This document shows, in pieces, positions 37,888 to 46,288 of a stretch of 64,000 bases of DNA. Under the pieces are notes generated by a model that searched no databases, had not been told where the DNA came from, and saw only the letters and a list, made by a program, of their open reading frames with translations. The stretch lies in contig SAKE01000004.1 of the NCBI GenBank assembly GCA_004017275.1, positions 229,967-293,966 of the forward strand. Direction: 5' to 3'. The stretch's first letter is position 1; every line of letters starts with the position of its first letter. The position numbers were made by a program, and so were the translations under genes. The DNA comes from Mesorhizobium sp. GTDB taxonomy: Bacteria > Pseudomonadota > Alphaproteobacteria > Rhizobiales > Rhizobiaceae.

Positions 37888-38195
37888 CAGACGAGCGCCC
37901 CACCACCGAAGGAGAAGAAGGAGAGGAAGAAGCTCGATGCCGCGAAGGCGATTGACAGACCGAAGACGATCTGAATCAGGCGCCGAAAACCACCGGCGGT
38001 GTCGCCGAAGGCAAGCGTCAGGCCGGTGGTGATAATGATGATCACCGCAACGATCTTGGCGACCGGTCCCTGCACGGACTCCAGGATCTGCTGCAGCGGC
38101 TGCTCCCACGGCATGCCGGAGCCGGCGGCATAAACCGGGGCCGTGTTAAGAAACGCGAGCGCTGTGGACGAAAGAAAGCGAAGCTTCTTGCGCAT
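37887..38195 (-). CDS. trbC: Conjugal transfer pilin TrbC (VirB2 family)
   Basis: 102 residues. A long signal peptide (MRKKLRFLSSTALAFLNTAP) is followed by the mature pilin with two hydrophobic helices (VAKIVAVIIIITTGLTLAFG and LIQIVFGLSIAFAASSFFLS). It is the presumed major pilin; TraF (60379-60927) is the presumed processing peptidase. It starts 12 bp after trbB. Confidence 0.94.
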   Translation of the reverse strand: MRKKLRFLSSTALAFLNTAPVYAAGSGMPWEQPLQQILESVQGPVAKIVAVIIIITTGLTLAFGDTAGGFRRLIQIVFGLSIAFAASSFFLSFFSFGGGALV

Positions 38196-38207
38196 GAGGA
38201 AGGCCTT

Positions 38208-39176
38208 TCAAAGCTGCTGGAGTTGCGAAAGCGTGAGCGGGGCAACGGCGTAATCGCCGCTGCCGTCGAGACCGGTGACCTCGGCGATTGCGTCGATGTG
38301 GCGCGACGAGCCGCGTCCCGCTATGAAGACGATCAGATCTATCGCCTCAGCGATGAGCCGGCGGGGAACGGTGACCACCGCTTCCTGGGCGAGTTGCTCA
38401 ATGCGATAGAGAGCCGAGCGCGCGGAATTGGCGTGTACGGTAGCGATGCCGCCTGGGTGCCCGGTGTTCCATGCCTTCAGCATGTCGAGCGCTTCCGCGC
38501 CCCTCACCTCGCCCACGATGATGCGGTCCGGCCTGAGCCTCAGCGTCGAGCGCACGAGATCGGCAAGGGTGACCGAGCCCCGCCTTGTTCTCAGGGCAAC
38601 GCAGTCCCTGGCCGCGCACTGCAGTTCGCGTGTGTCCTCGATCAGGATCACCCGATCGTCGCATTCGGCGACTTCAGCCAGCAGAGCGTTGGCGAGTGTT
38701 GTCTTCCCCGAGGAAGTGCCGCCGGCGATCAGCATGTTGCGCCGCTCGCGGACGGCCTTTTTCAGCGCATCGGCCTGCAGCGGCAGCATGATGCGTTCGG
38801 CAACATAGTCGGCCAGGGTGTAGACTTTCGCGGCGGGCTTGCGGATGGCAAAACATGGCGCCAACACCACAGGTGGCAGCAGGCCTTCGAAGCGTTCGCC
38901 AGACGGCAATTCGGCACTGACGATCGGGTTGTCGGCGTGCGCCTCGGCGCGCACGTGCGAAGCAACCAGGCGGATGATACGTTCTGCCTCGGACGGGTGC
39001 ATGTGAACGTCGGTATCGACCCGACCTTCGCCTAACCGGTCGAGTCGCAGCGCGCCGTCGGGATTGACCATCACCTCGATGACGGACGGATCGGCCAGGG
39101 CTTCGGTGATTGCCGGACCCATGGCGGTGCGCAGCATGACACGCCGCCGGTGGTCGGCCTCGGGATGAGAGCTCAT
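38208..39176 (-). CDS. trbB: Conjugal transfer ATPase TrbB (VirB11 family)
   Basis: 322 residues. Walker A is LIAGGTSSGKTTLANALL; the Asp box RVILIEDTRELQC, Walker B RPDRIIVGEVRGAEAL and the His box AWNTGHPGGIATVHANSARS follow. VirB11-type hexameric ATPases energise secretion. It overlaps the CopG gene by 4 bp upstream. Confidence 0.97.
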   Translation of the reverse strand: MSSHPEADHRRRVMLRTAMGPAITEALADPSVIEVMVNPDGALRLDRLGEGRVDTDVHMHPSEAERIIRLVASHVRAEAHADNPIVSAELPSGERFEGLLPPVVLAPCFAIRKPAAKVYTLADYVAERIMLPLQADALKKAVRERRNMLIAGGTSSGKTTLANALLAEVAECDDRVILIEDTRELQCAARDCVALRTRRGSVTLADLVRSTLRLRPDRIIVGEVRGAEALDMLKAWNTGHPGGIATVHANSARSALYRIEQLAQEAVVTVPRRLIAEAIDLIVFIAGRGSSRHIDAIAEVTGLDGSGDYAVAPLTLSQLQQL

Positions 39177-39586
39177 CCTTCCCCTCCCCCACCATTGTCT
39201 TTGCTAAGCGACTTTTTGCCGGAAGCGATCTGGCGGCCGACCTTCTCAACGAATTTCTCGAAACGCTCTTGGGCAATAGCCTGCGTTGCCCGATCCGGGA
39301 CCGGCGTGTGGGCGTGAAGGGTGATCGAAAAGCGGATGAAGAGCGCCAGGCTCTCCAGGATCACCTCGGAATCGCGCCTGACGTGGGCAAGATCGCGGGA
39401 GAGCCGGTCAAGCCTTACGCCGTAGCGCCGATCGAACTCGCTCTCGCCACGCCGCTCGATGAACGCCTCGATCGCCTTCGCCACGATCGCTGATTTGGTC
39501 GTTGACGGATCGCGACTGAGGTTGTCCAGTTTCTCGCTGAGCTCCGGCTCAAGCAGAAACTGATGGCGAATGCGGTGCGGCTTCAT
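39173..39586 (-). CDS. Ribbon-helix-helix (CopG-like) regulator of the transfer operon
   Basis: 137 residues from the ATG at 39586. The N-terminus HRIRHQFLLEPELSEKLDNL plus TTKSAIVAKAIEAFIERR fits a ribbon-helix-helix DNA-binding fold. A small CopG-type gene is regularly found between traG and trbB in rhizobial elements. The Lys/Gly-rich C-terminal tail (SLSKDNGGGGEG) is unstructured. It probably regulates transfer genes or assists relaxosome formation. Confidence 0.88.
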   Translation of the reverse strand: MKPHRIRHQFLLEPELSEKLDNLSRDPSTTKSAIVAKAIEAFIERRGESEFDRRYGVRLDRLSRDLAHVRRDSEVILESLALFIRFSITLHAHTPVPDRATQAIAQERFEKFVEKVGRQIASGKKSLSKDNGGGGEG

Positions 39587-39702
39587 GCGGCTCGTTCCGA
39601 CGGCCCGGCGTTGCGCCGGCGACGGGAGAAGCATCGGCCAGACGCTCAAAATTGCTTATGGCCGTTATCTACGCTGAGGTGCGCTCTGCAACTCAGCGGA
39701 CT

Positions 39703-41727
39703 TCAGAAGCCGGGAATGACATCGTCGCCCCTGCCCTCGTTGATACCGTAGGCGCGGGCCGCAGTGGAAATCCGATCCATGACACGCTTGTCCGCGAGCG
39801 CTTCGCTGTCATCGTCTGCGGGCTTGTACAGATCGGCCTGATCGGGCTCTTGAGAGACAACAACGTCTTCTTCGGGCAGGCTTGGATGGCGTTGCTGCTG
39901 AACGCCTCCCTCGTCTTCAACTGGCGCGTCGGCGCTTTCCTCGTCCGCAGCAAGTCGGCTATCGACGCTGCACACTTGTCCAGTCCAGCCGTCCGGGCGT
40001 GATGCAGGGCAGTCCGCATAGGGTCCGTCGTGCAGCACCGGCGCAGGCAGCACCCGATCTGTGAAATTCTGATCCTGATAATAGCGCAGCTTCTTGGCGC
40101 GGATCGGCGGCAACCCAGAAACCAGGACCAATTCGTCTGACGGCGGCAATTGCATCACCTCGCCTGGCGTCAGGAGCGGGCGCGCGGTTTCCTGGCGGCT
40201 CACCATGACATGTGAAAGCCAGGGCGCAAGCCGATGGCCCGCATAGTTGCGCATCGACCTAAGTTCGGTTGCGGTGCCGAGGGCATCCGAGATGCGCTTG
40301 GCCGTGCGTTCGTCATTGGAGGAAAAGGCAATTCGCACGTGGCAATTGTCGAGAATAGCATTGTTCTCGCCATAGGCCTTTGAAACCTGGTTCAAAGATT
40401 GTGCGATCAGATAGGAGCGAATGCCATAACCTGCCATGAAGGCGAGCGCCGTTTCGAAGAAGTCGAGGCGACCGAGCGCCGGAAACTCGTCCAGCATCAT
40501 GAGCAGCTGATGCTTACGGCTCTTCTTCGGGTCCCCCTCCAGACGCTCCGTCAACCGCCTGCCGATCTGGTTCAAGATCAGTCGCACCAAAGGCTTGGTG
40601 CGCGAGATATCCGAAGGCGGCACGACCAGATAGAGCGACAGCGGTCGCTCTCCATCCACTAGGTCAGCGATGCGCCAGTCGCAGGACGAAGTGGCCGCCG
40701 CGACCGTTGGATCACGATAAAGCCCAAGAAAGGACATGGCGGTCGAGAGGACGCCTGAGCGCTCGTTTTCCGACTTGTTCAGGAGTTCGCGAGCCGCCGA
40801 GGCCACTACGGGATGGACCTGAGGGTTATGCCCCGTCCCGAGATGGTTTGTCGTCATCATCCGCCGTAGCGTTGCGGCAAACGAGCGTTGCGGGTCCGAC
40901 AGGAAGGTGGCGACGCGGGCTAGCGTCTTGTCCTCTTCAGCGTAGAGCACGTGCAAAATGGCGCCAACTAGGAGTGAATGGCTGGTCTTCTCCCAGTGAT
41001 TCCGTCGCTCCAGCGCGCCCTCGGGATCGACGAGGATGTCGGCGATGTTTTGAACGTCCCGGATCTCATCTGGGCCTTTGCGCACCTCCAGCAGCGGGTT
41101 GTAGCGTGCCGATCTCGGGTCGGTCGGATTGAACAGAAGGCAGTACGAGAATTTCGACCGCCAGCCGGAGGTCAACTGCCAATTTTCGCCTTTTATATCA
41201 TGAATGATGGCAGACCCGGTCCAGGAAAGTAGCGTTGGAACAACCAGCCCCACGCCCTTGCCCGAACGCGTCGGCGCAAATGCCATGACGTGCTCCGGGC
41301 CGTCATGGCGCAGATAGCGATCGTTCAGCCTACCGAGGAAAACGCCCGCCGGCCGTAACAACCCTGCCGTCTCGACCTCATGAGTCGTGGCCCACCGTGA
41401 AGACCCATAGGTCGTAACCGACCCGCGCTGTCGCGCGCGCAAAAGCGAGCCTGCGATTGCGGCGGCACAGCCCAGGAATCCGCTGGCGCCTGCAAGCGTA
41501 CCGGCTTTGTCGAAGACCTCCGGCGCATAAGCATCGAAGTGGAACCACCATTCAAACAGCTTCCACGGCTTGTAGATTGGCCAGCCGGCGAAGAGAAACC
41601 ATGGTGCGCCGAGAGGCGTCTGGTAGGTCAGCATTTGAGCGCACCATTGGGTTGCCGTCCATACGCCGATAATGACAATTGCGCACACAACGGCGATCTG
41701 CCCGATCAGTAGCTTCGTAGGTGTCAT
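39703..41727 (-). CDS. traG: Type IV coupling protein TraG (VirD4 family)
   Basis: 674 residues from the ATG at 41727; a start 33 bp further upstream is possible. Two N-terminal membrane segments (QIAVVCAIVIIGVW and GFLGCAAAIAGSLL) anchor the protein. The soluble ATPase has Walker A FAPTRSGKGVGLVVP, Walker B QLLMMLDEFPALGR and the conserved FSSNDERTAKRIS. It links the relaxase-DNA complex to the Trb channel. It heads the operon traG-copG-trbBCDEJLFGI. In related islands the relaxase gene lies close upstream of traG; here about 16 kb of cargo lies between them. Confidence 0.96.
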   Translation of the reverse strand: MTPTKLLIGQIAVVCAIVIIGVWTATQWCAQMLTYQTPLGAPWFLFAGWPIYKPWKLFEWWFHFDAYAPEVFDKAGTLAGASGFLGCAAAIAGSLLRARQRGSVTTYGSSRWATTHEVETAGLLRPAGVFLGRLNDRYLRHDGPEHVMAFAPTRSGKGVGLVVPTLLSWTGSAIIHDIKGENWQLTSGWRSKFSYCLLFNPTDPRSARYNPLLEVRKGPDEIRDVQNIADILVDPEGALERRNHWEKTSHSLLVGAILHVLYAEEDKTLARVATFLSDPQRSFAATLRRMMTTNHLGTGHNPQVHPVVASAARELLNKSENERSGVLSTAMSFLGLYRDPTVAAATSSCDWRIADLVDGERPLSLYLVVPPSDISRTKPLVRLILNQIGRRLTERLEGDPKKSRKHQLLMMLDEFPALGRLDFFETALAFMAGYGIRSYLIAQSLNQVSKAYGENNAILDNCHVRIAFSSNDERTAKRISDALGTATELRSMRNYAGHRLAPWLSHVMVSRQETARPLLTPGEVMQLPPSDELVLVSGLPPIRAKKLRYYQDQNFTDRVLPAPVLHDGPYADCPASRPDGWTGQVCSVDSRLAADEESADAPVEDEGGVQQQRHPSLPEEDVVVSQEPDQADLYKPADDDSEALADKRVMDRISTAARAYGINEGRGDDVIPGF

Positions 41728-41933
41728 CGGCTTGGCCCGCTGAACAACGCGACCTAGCATCGCGCGGTGCAGCCGGGACAGGAATGTTCCTCACATACGA
41801 TTTGGGAGCAATGAACGACTTCCTACTATGCAGGTCGGTCAGCACGCGTGTTGCGCCTTCACGCGACACCATCCTCTCCATTCACCCTGAGGCCCGGCGC
41901 CGCCGACAGTTGCGTGACCGCTCCTCCGCAAAG

Positions 41934-44900
41934 TTATCTTCTGCGTTCAGGGAGCCAGGGCGCCTGGGCTGGCTGATGAACACCGTCCGCTCGCGCATGT
42001 GGGGTCGAATTGATTTGTGCCCAAGTGGAGGCAGGCTCATCATTCAACAGTTGCCGCAGTTCCCCTGGCTCGAACGCCATCATTGGTGGGGAGGCAGGCT
42101 CGTCTTCCAACAGTTGCCGCAGTTCCCCTGGCTCGAACGCCATCATCGGTGGGGAAGCGGGTTCATCCTCCAACAGCTGCCGCAGTTCCCCTGGCTCGAA
42201 CGCCATCATCGGTGGGGAAGCGGGTTCATCCTCCAACAGCTGCCGCAGTTCCCCTGGCTCGAACGCCATCATTGGTGGGGAGGCAGGCTCGTCCTCCAAC
42301 AGTTGCCGCAGTTCCCCTGACTCGAACGCCATCATTGGTGGGGAGGCAGGCTCGTCTTCCAACAGTTGCCGCAGTTCCCCTGACTCGAACGCCATCATTG
42401 GTGGGGAGTCAGGCTCGTCTTCCAACAGTTGCCGCAGTTCCCCTGGCTCGAATGCCATCATCGGTGGGGAGGCGGGTTCATCCTCCAGCAGCTGCCGCGG
42501 CTCTTCCTCGTGCGGCAAGCGCCTCCTTAGCCGGTCTTGCAGCGCCTGCCGATCGGCAACGAGGTTGTCGAGGGGCAGCGGCTCGTGGTCTGGCCGCTGC
42601 CCTTTCACCAATCGTTCAACCAGCGCCCACGTGCCCTCCAGGACAAATACGCCGCAATCATAATGGTTCGTCTGTCTGGCCATGGGGGCTGGCGCCAAGG
42701 TAGCATTCAGCAGTCCTGCGAGCTGTTTTGCAGGCACGTCGTTATATCCCTCTCGCTGGAGGGAGTCGTAGTGATAGGCGAACCGCCTTTCGGGGTCGCG
42801 GCGATCAACGAGCAGCAGCGACCAATGGGTGCCGGGGCTAGTAGCCGTGCCATTATTCACTGGCAAGAACAGGAAGTCGGCTGTGGCGTTGTTTTGATTA
42901 TAGATGGACTGCAATATGCCTCGAGCGTCTTGCGGCGACGTGTGTCGCAGTAGATGGGATACGGAAGGATCCACCAGCCGAGTCCGGGCAGCGAGCGCCG
43001 GATTGATCCCCTGCAGTTGCCGCTCCAGCAAATTGTAATCTCTCTGGACATGGGCGTCGCTCAGCCATTCGGCGGCGCCGAGCACCCGCCCCGTTGCAAC
43101 GTTGGACGGGGCTGTCGGATCGAGCGCCCCGATCTGAGCCCCAGAGGAACTGGTCGTCAGTGTGGTCACATCAACCAGTGGAAGGCCGCGGTAGGTGCCT
43201 GGCAGCTTAGCGGTTGCTGGCGAGGCGGGTTGGGGAGCTCTTGCCGGTGCCGCTGGCCCAGCTTCAGCAGCGGCCCCAACGCGCCTGGTGACTGCGTCTG
43301 CCGGATGAGCAGCAAGGACAGTTTCGCGCCCGAGCACAATGCGCGGCAGGATATCCCGGAGGTGAGCCAATGCAGAACCGATACTTAGTCTATTACCATA
43401 GGAGACAGCCTTGAAGCTCTCAACATCTTTATCCAGCGATTTGTCGTGAATCCGAGCGGCAATCCCAGGCTTGTTATTTTGACGCAGATACTGGCTAAAA
43501 TGTCTAAGAAAATTTGTATAGCCGCCCACGGTATCTGGATTCCGTCCGGTCGCAGGCGCTGCCAGGTACTCCTTGGTCGAAGCGGCTCTGTAATCTCTAA
43601 TGAGCTCGGCATCGTCAGGATAGGGGATCACGAGAGGGCGACCCATAATCGGGGCTCCGCTTGTCGACTTCTTGAGGTAACGCAGTGCGCCAGCCACGGT
43701 GGAGGAACCACCCGTACTCTCGTACTCCTTGAGATCCTGATCCAGCGACGAATGGTAAAGCCGAGCAGCAAACCCTGGCTTGTTGTTTTGAAGGAGCCAC
43801 CGACTAAAGCCGAAAAGAGAATTTACATTGAAAGTGACCGTGTTCGCGCTGGCCTTACCCGCGTGGAATGCTGCCCTCAGCCCTTCGATAGCGGTCGCAT
43901 CGTTGGAATAGACAGGACGCTTGTCGGAACCGTTGGGGACTACAATTGGACGATCCGGCTGCACTGTCGAGGACATCGAACCACCACCTCCGGGATGCGG
44001 TGCTGGGGTGGATTCGTGTTCATCCCTCTGCCTGACGAGCTGCGCCTCAGATTCCGGTGTAGCCACCTTATGAGGATCCTGCATCGGTTCGATCCCCTCC
44101 ATCTCCTGCTGCAACCAAGCCAAAGCTTGGCGAGCGGCGGCTTCATCAACCGCGGAGGATGTCTCCACACCTCTGGCGGACGCCGGCAGAGCCTGCTCCG
44201 CCCGCCGTCGAAAGAGCTCTGGCGAGGCGGATTTCTCCGCCCACAATCTGGGCTGCGTAGCGAGTCCCCGTCCAGATTTATGTGGCACCGCCTCGCTTGG
44301 CAGCGGGCTGCTCCTGTCCCGTGCAGCTACCAGCCCCTCCGGGGCGCCCTGGTCGCCGTGGCGCCAGTTCAAGTGAGGGACGGCCTCTCCAAAGTCGGGT
44401 GCTTGGTGTTGGTGCGCGGTTGGGGCGAGAGACAATGGTAGATCGGTGCCCTCCTTATAACCTACCGGCAGGAGCTCCTCTGGCCAATCGAATCCCTGCT
44501 GTGGTGCGGTATGCTGAGCAGCGTCGCCACGGGGACGAGCCTCCATGCTGACCGCGTTTTCCAGATGACTCCCGAGTATAACGCGCGGCGGGTGCTTGCG
44601 GATATAAACCAGTGCAGATTCGATCGGAGCTCCACGAGTAGAGGAGGCGGCCTTGTAGCTCTCAACATCTTTATCCAGCGATTCATCGTAAATCCGGCCC
44701 GCAATCCCGAGCTTGTCATTTTGACGTAGGTAATGACTGAAATGGTTAAGAGCAGTTGCGTAGCCGCTCGCGGATCTGAAATGTCTAGTGAGCGCGGCGT
44801 CGTCAGGATGGGGGTTCAGGACAGCGCGACCCACAATCGGGGCGGCTCCGCCTATCGGCTTCATCAGTTGACGCAGTGCGCCAGCCACTGTGGAGGAACC

Positions 44901-45587
44901 ACCCCTACTCTCGTACTCCTCGAGATCCTGGCTCAGCGACGGATGGTAAAGCCGAGCAGCAAACCCTGGCTTTTTGTTTTGAAAGAGCCAACGACTAAAG
45001 CCGAAAAGAGAATTTGCGCTGCGAGTGACCGTGTCCGGCCTGGCTTTACCCGCAAGGAGTGCAGACTTCAGCCCTTCGATGGCGGTGGCATCGTTGGAAT
45101 AAACAGGACGCTTGTCGGCACCGTCGGGGGCCACAATTGGACGATCCGGCTGCACTGTCGAGGGCATCGACCCATCGAGATGCGGCGCTGGGGTGTATTC
45201 GTGCTCATCCCCCTGCATCGCGAGCTGCGCCTCCCGTTCCGATGTACCCACCTGATGGGCAGGGAGTTGCATCATCGCGCGAGCGCCTGAGTCACCAACC
45301 TGACCTGGTTGCCGCTCAGTGACAGCATGCTGCAGATTGCTTTGGATCCTCTGCCTCTTCGTTGGTCTCAACTCACCTTTGCCATGCGAGCCATTGACGA
45401 GGACATCCTCGCCTGGTGCACTCATCAACTCATCCGCCGCCTGCAATTCGCCCAAGTGCTGCTCAAAACCGGCTTGGCCGGCTTGTCCGCTTGCTCGTGC
45501 GGTACGGCGTGCTGCACCTGCAGCCAAGCTGCTACGATGAATGTCCAGTTTGTACGGGTGCACGCTAGCCTCACTTCCACAGATCAC
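41934..45587 (-). CDS. Type III effector, C48 (Ulp1/SUMO protease) family, repeat-rich
   Basis: Up to 1217 residues from a GTG at 45587; an ATG at 45425 (residue 55) is an alternative start. Residues 1-110 are polar with a basic RPTKRQR that could be a nuclear localisation signal. Residues 115-340 and 512-753 are two copies of one block, each with two core modules (NSLFGFSRWLLQNNKPGFAA type, then HFSQYLRQNNKPGIAARI). The C48 peptidase domain covers about 870-1020, with catalytic His in GTHWSLLLVD, Asp in YHYDSL, Gln in RQTNHYDCGVF and Cys in DCG, all present. The C-terminus has seven and a half copies of a 21-residue repeat (ELRQLLEDEPASPPMMAFEP). The layout matches rhizobial NopD/Bel2-5-type effectors related to XopD, which remove SUMO in plant nuclei. 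A tts box lies just upstream. Confidence 0.88.
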   Translation of the reverse strand: MICGSEASVHPYKLDIHRSSLAAGAARRTARASGQAGQAGFEQHLGELQAADELMSAPGEDVLVNGSHGKGELRPTKRQRIQSNLQHAVTERQPGQVGDSGARAMMQLPAHQVGTSEREAQLAMQGDEHEYTPAPHLDGSMPSTVQPDRPIVAPDGADKRPVYSNDATAIEGLKSALLAGKARPDTVTRSANSLFGFSRWLFQNKKPGFAARLYHPSLSQDLEEYESRGGSSTVAGALRQLMKPIGGAAPIVGRAVLNPHPDDAALTRHFRSASGYATALNHFSHYLRQNDKLGIAGRIYDESLDKDVESYKAASSTRGAPIESALVYIRKHPPRVILGSHLENAVSMEARPRGDAAQHTAPQQGFDWPEELLPVGYKEGTDLPLSLAPTAHQHQAPDFGEAVPHLNWRHGDQGAPEGLVAARDRSSPLPSEAVPHKSGRGLATQPRLWAEKSASPELFRRRAEQALPASARGVETSSAVDEAAARQALAWLQQEMEGIEPMQDPHKVATPESEAQLVRQRDEHESTPAPHPGGGGSMSSTVQPDRPIVVPNGSDKRPVYSNDATAIEGLRAAFHAGKASANTVTFNVNSLFGFSRWLLQNNKPGFAARLYHSSLDQDLKEYESTGGSSTVAGALRYLKKSTSGAPIMGRPLVIPYPDDAELIRDYRAASTKEYLAAPATGRNPDTVGGYTNFLRHFSQYLRQNNKPGIAARIHDKSLDKDVESFKAVSYGNRLSIGSALAHLRDILPRIVLGRETVLAAHPADAVTRRVGAAAEAGPAAPARAPQPASPATAKLPGTYRGLPLVDVTTLTTSSSGAQIGALDPTAPSNVATGRVLGAAEWLSDAHVQRDYNLLERQLQGINPALAARTRLVDPSVSHLLRHTSPQDARGILQSIYNQNNATADFLFLPVNNGTATSPGTHWSLLLVDRRDPERRFAYHYDSLQREGYNDVPAKQLAGLLNATLAPAPMARQTNHYDCGVFVLEGTWALVERLVKGQRPDHEPLPLDNLVADRQALQDRLRRRLPHEEEPRQLLEDEPASPPMMAFEPGELRQLLEDEPDSPPMMAFESGELRQLLEDEPASPPMMAFESGELRQLLEDEPASPPMMAFEPGELRQLLEDEPASPPMMAFEPGELRQLLEDEPASPPMMAFEPGELRQLLEDEPASPPMMAFEPGELRQLLNDEPASTWAQINSTPHARADGVHQPAQAPWLPERRR
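42027..42503 (-). repeat. Tandem 63-bp repeats in the effector gene
   Basis: Seven full and one partial copy of a 63-bp unit encode ELRQLLEDEPASPPMMAFEP plus Gly. Copies differ only by Ala/Asp and Pro/Ser swaps and a few silent changes, pointing to recent expansion. Copy number is likely to vary between strains and could be misassembled. Confidence 0.9.
43329..45245 (-). repeat. Large internal duplication in the effector gene
   Basis: The segments 44568-45245 and 43329-44054 encode the same about 230-residue block in direct orientation, separated by about 510 bp. Shared landmarks are STVQPDRPIV, KRPVYSNDATAIEGL, LFGFSRWL, SSTVAGALR and LDKDVES. The second copy carries an extra short insertion (TKEYLAAPATGRNPDTV). 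Confidence 0.85.
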
Positions 45588-45597
45588 ATGAGCAACC

Positions 45598-45627
45598 TAC
45601 TCAGGCAAGCTTTCGAAAGGCTGACGA
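45598..45627 (-). promoter_or_regulatory. tts box (TtsI binding site)
   Basis: On the minus strand the sequence reads TCGTCAGCCTTTCGAAAGCT, followed by TGCCTGAGTAGG. This matches the tts-box core GTCAGNTTNTCGAAAGCT known from rhizobial type III secretion promoters. It directly precedes the effector gene in the right orientation. Its closeness to the GTG at 45587 makes a downstream start (45425) plausible. Confidence 0.85.
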
Positions 45628-46288
45628 GGTCCGCCGCCGCGGAAGGCGAAGGCTGGTTTTCTGCTCAGCGGTTGACGGCCTAGCGTGTTGCGGCCGCGCC
45701 GGGTATCACGCCAATCAATCTGAATAGTCGATGCGTCAAACGAACCAGGATAGGATTTTCGTAGCGGGGCTGCTCTACTCACTCTTGTCCTGAGGTAGAA
45801 TTCAACCATATCGCCGAGCAACTGGATGCCGATTGGATACCCGATCCGGAAAGCTTCAGCTCATATGTGACGCGAGGATGAGAATCGTGGCAGCTCCAGA
45901 CCGACGGGCTGCCACCCACAGCGGCGATGACCGACGAGGGTCTTCTATTGCCAAGGTAATCGTCCGTTCGGGGACCTATGTGTTCCTATGCTCGTCGAGC
46001 GGATCGGGTGGGCCGCACCGCCGTAGCGTTACGGCGAGCGGAAGCGGCGTTGGGTGCGGCTTTTCCCCTGAACGCTTCACACCAGGCTGATAGGGGATCT
46101 TGCAATCGCACACACGCGGTCTGCAGGCGTGCCTATCAAGCAGTTTGCTCAGACCAACGTCGCGGCGAGCCTATCCTCAATACGCAGCGCAAGTCCTAGA
46201 CTCCACGATCGTCCTTCGGTGCAGATTTGCTCGCGCCTCGCCCTGATTACAGCCGATAAGGCGAGCTAACAATTGCAAGAGCCACAAG
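45628..46288. other. Gene-poor stretch between effector and S9 peptidase genes
   Basis: About 660 bp. Short open frames on both strands show no family sequence or convincing ribosome binding sites. It contains the upstream region of the effector promoter. Nothing else was recognised. Confidence 0.45.

Noticed and set aside
37615..38109. Longer trbD frame and similar long upstream extensions of fixI, fixP, fixO, trbE and trbJ
   Set aside because: The extensions overlap neighbouring real genes, contain no family sequence and lack ribosome binding sites.
42027..42503. Possible CRISPR array from regularly spaced repeats
   Set aside because: The units are contiguous 63-bp coding repeats without unique spacers, and no cas genes are present.
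42010..42703. Plus-strand repeat frames (Ser/Gly-rich and Arg/Ala-rich) opposite the effector gene
   Set aside because: They exist only because the 63-bp tandem array is open in several frames; the minus-strand frame joins a complete protease domain.
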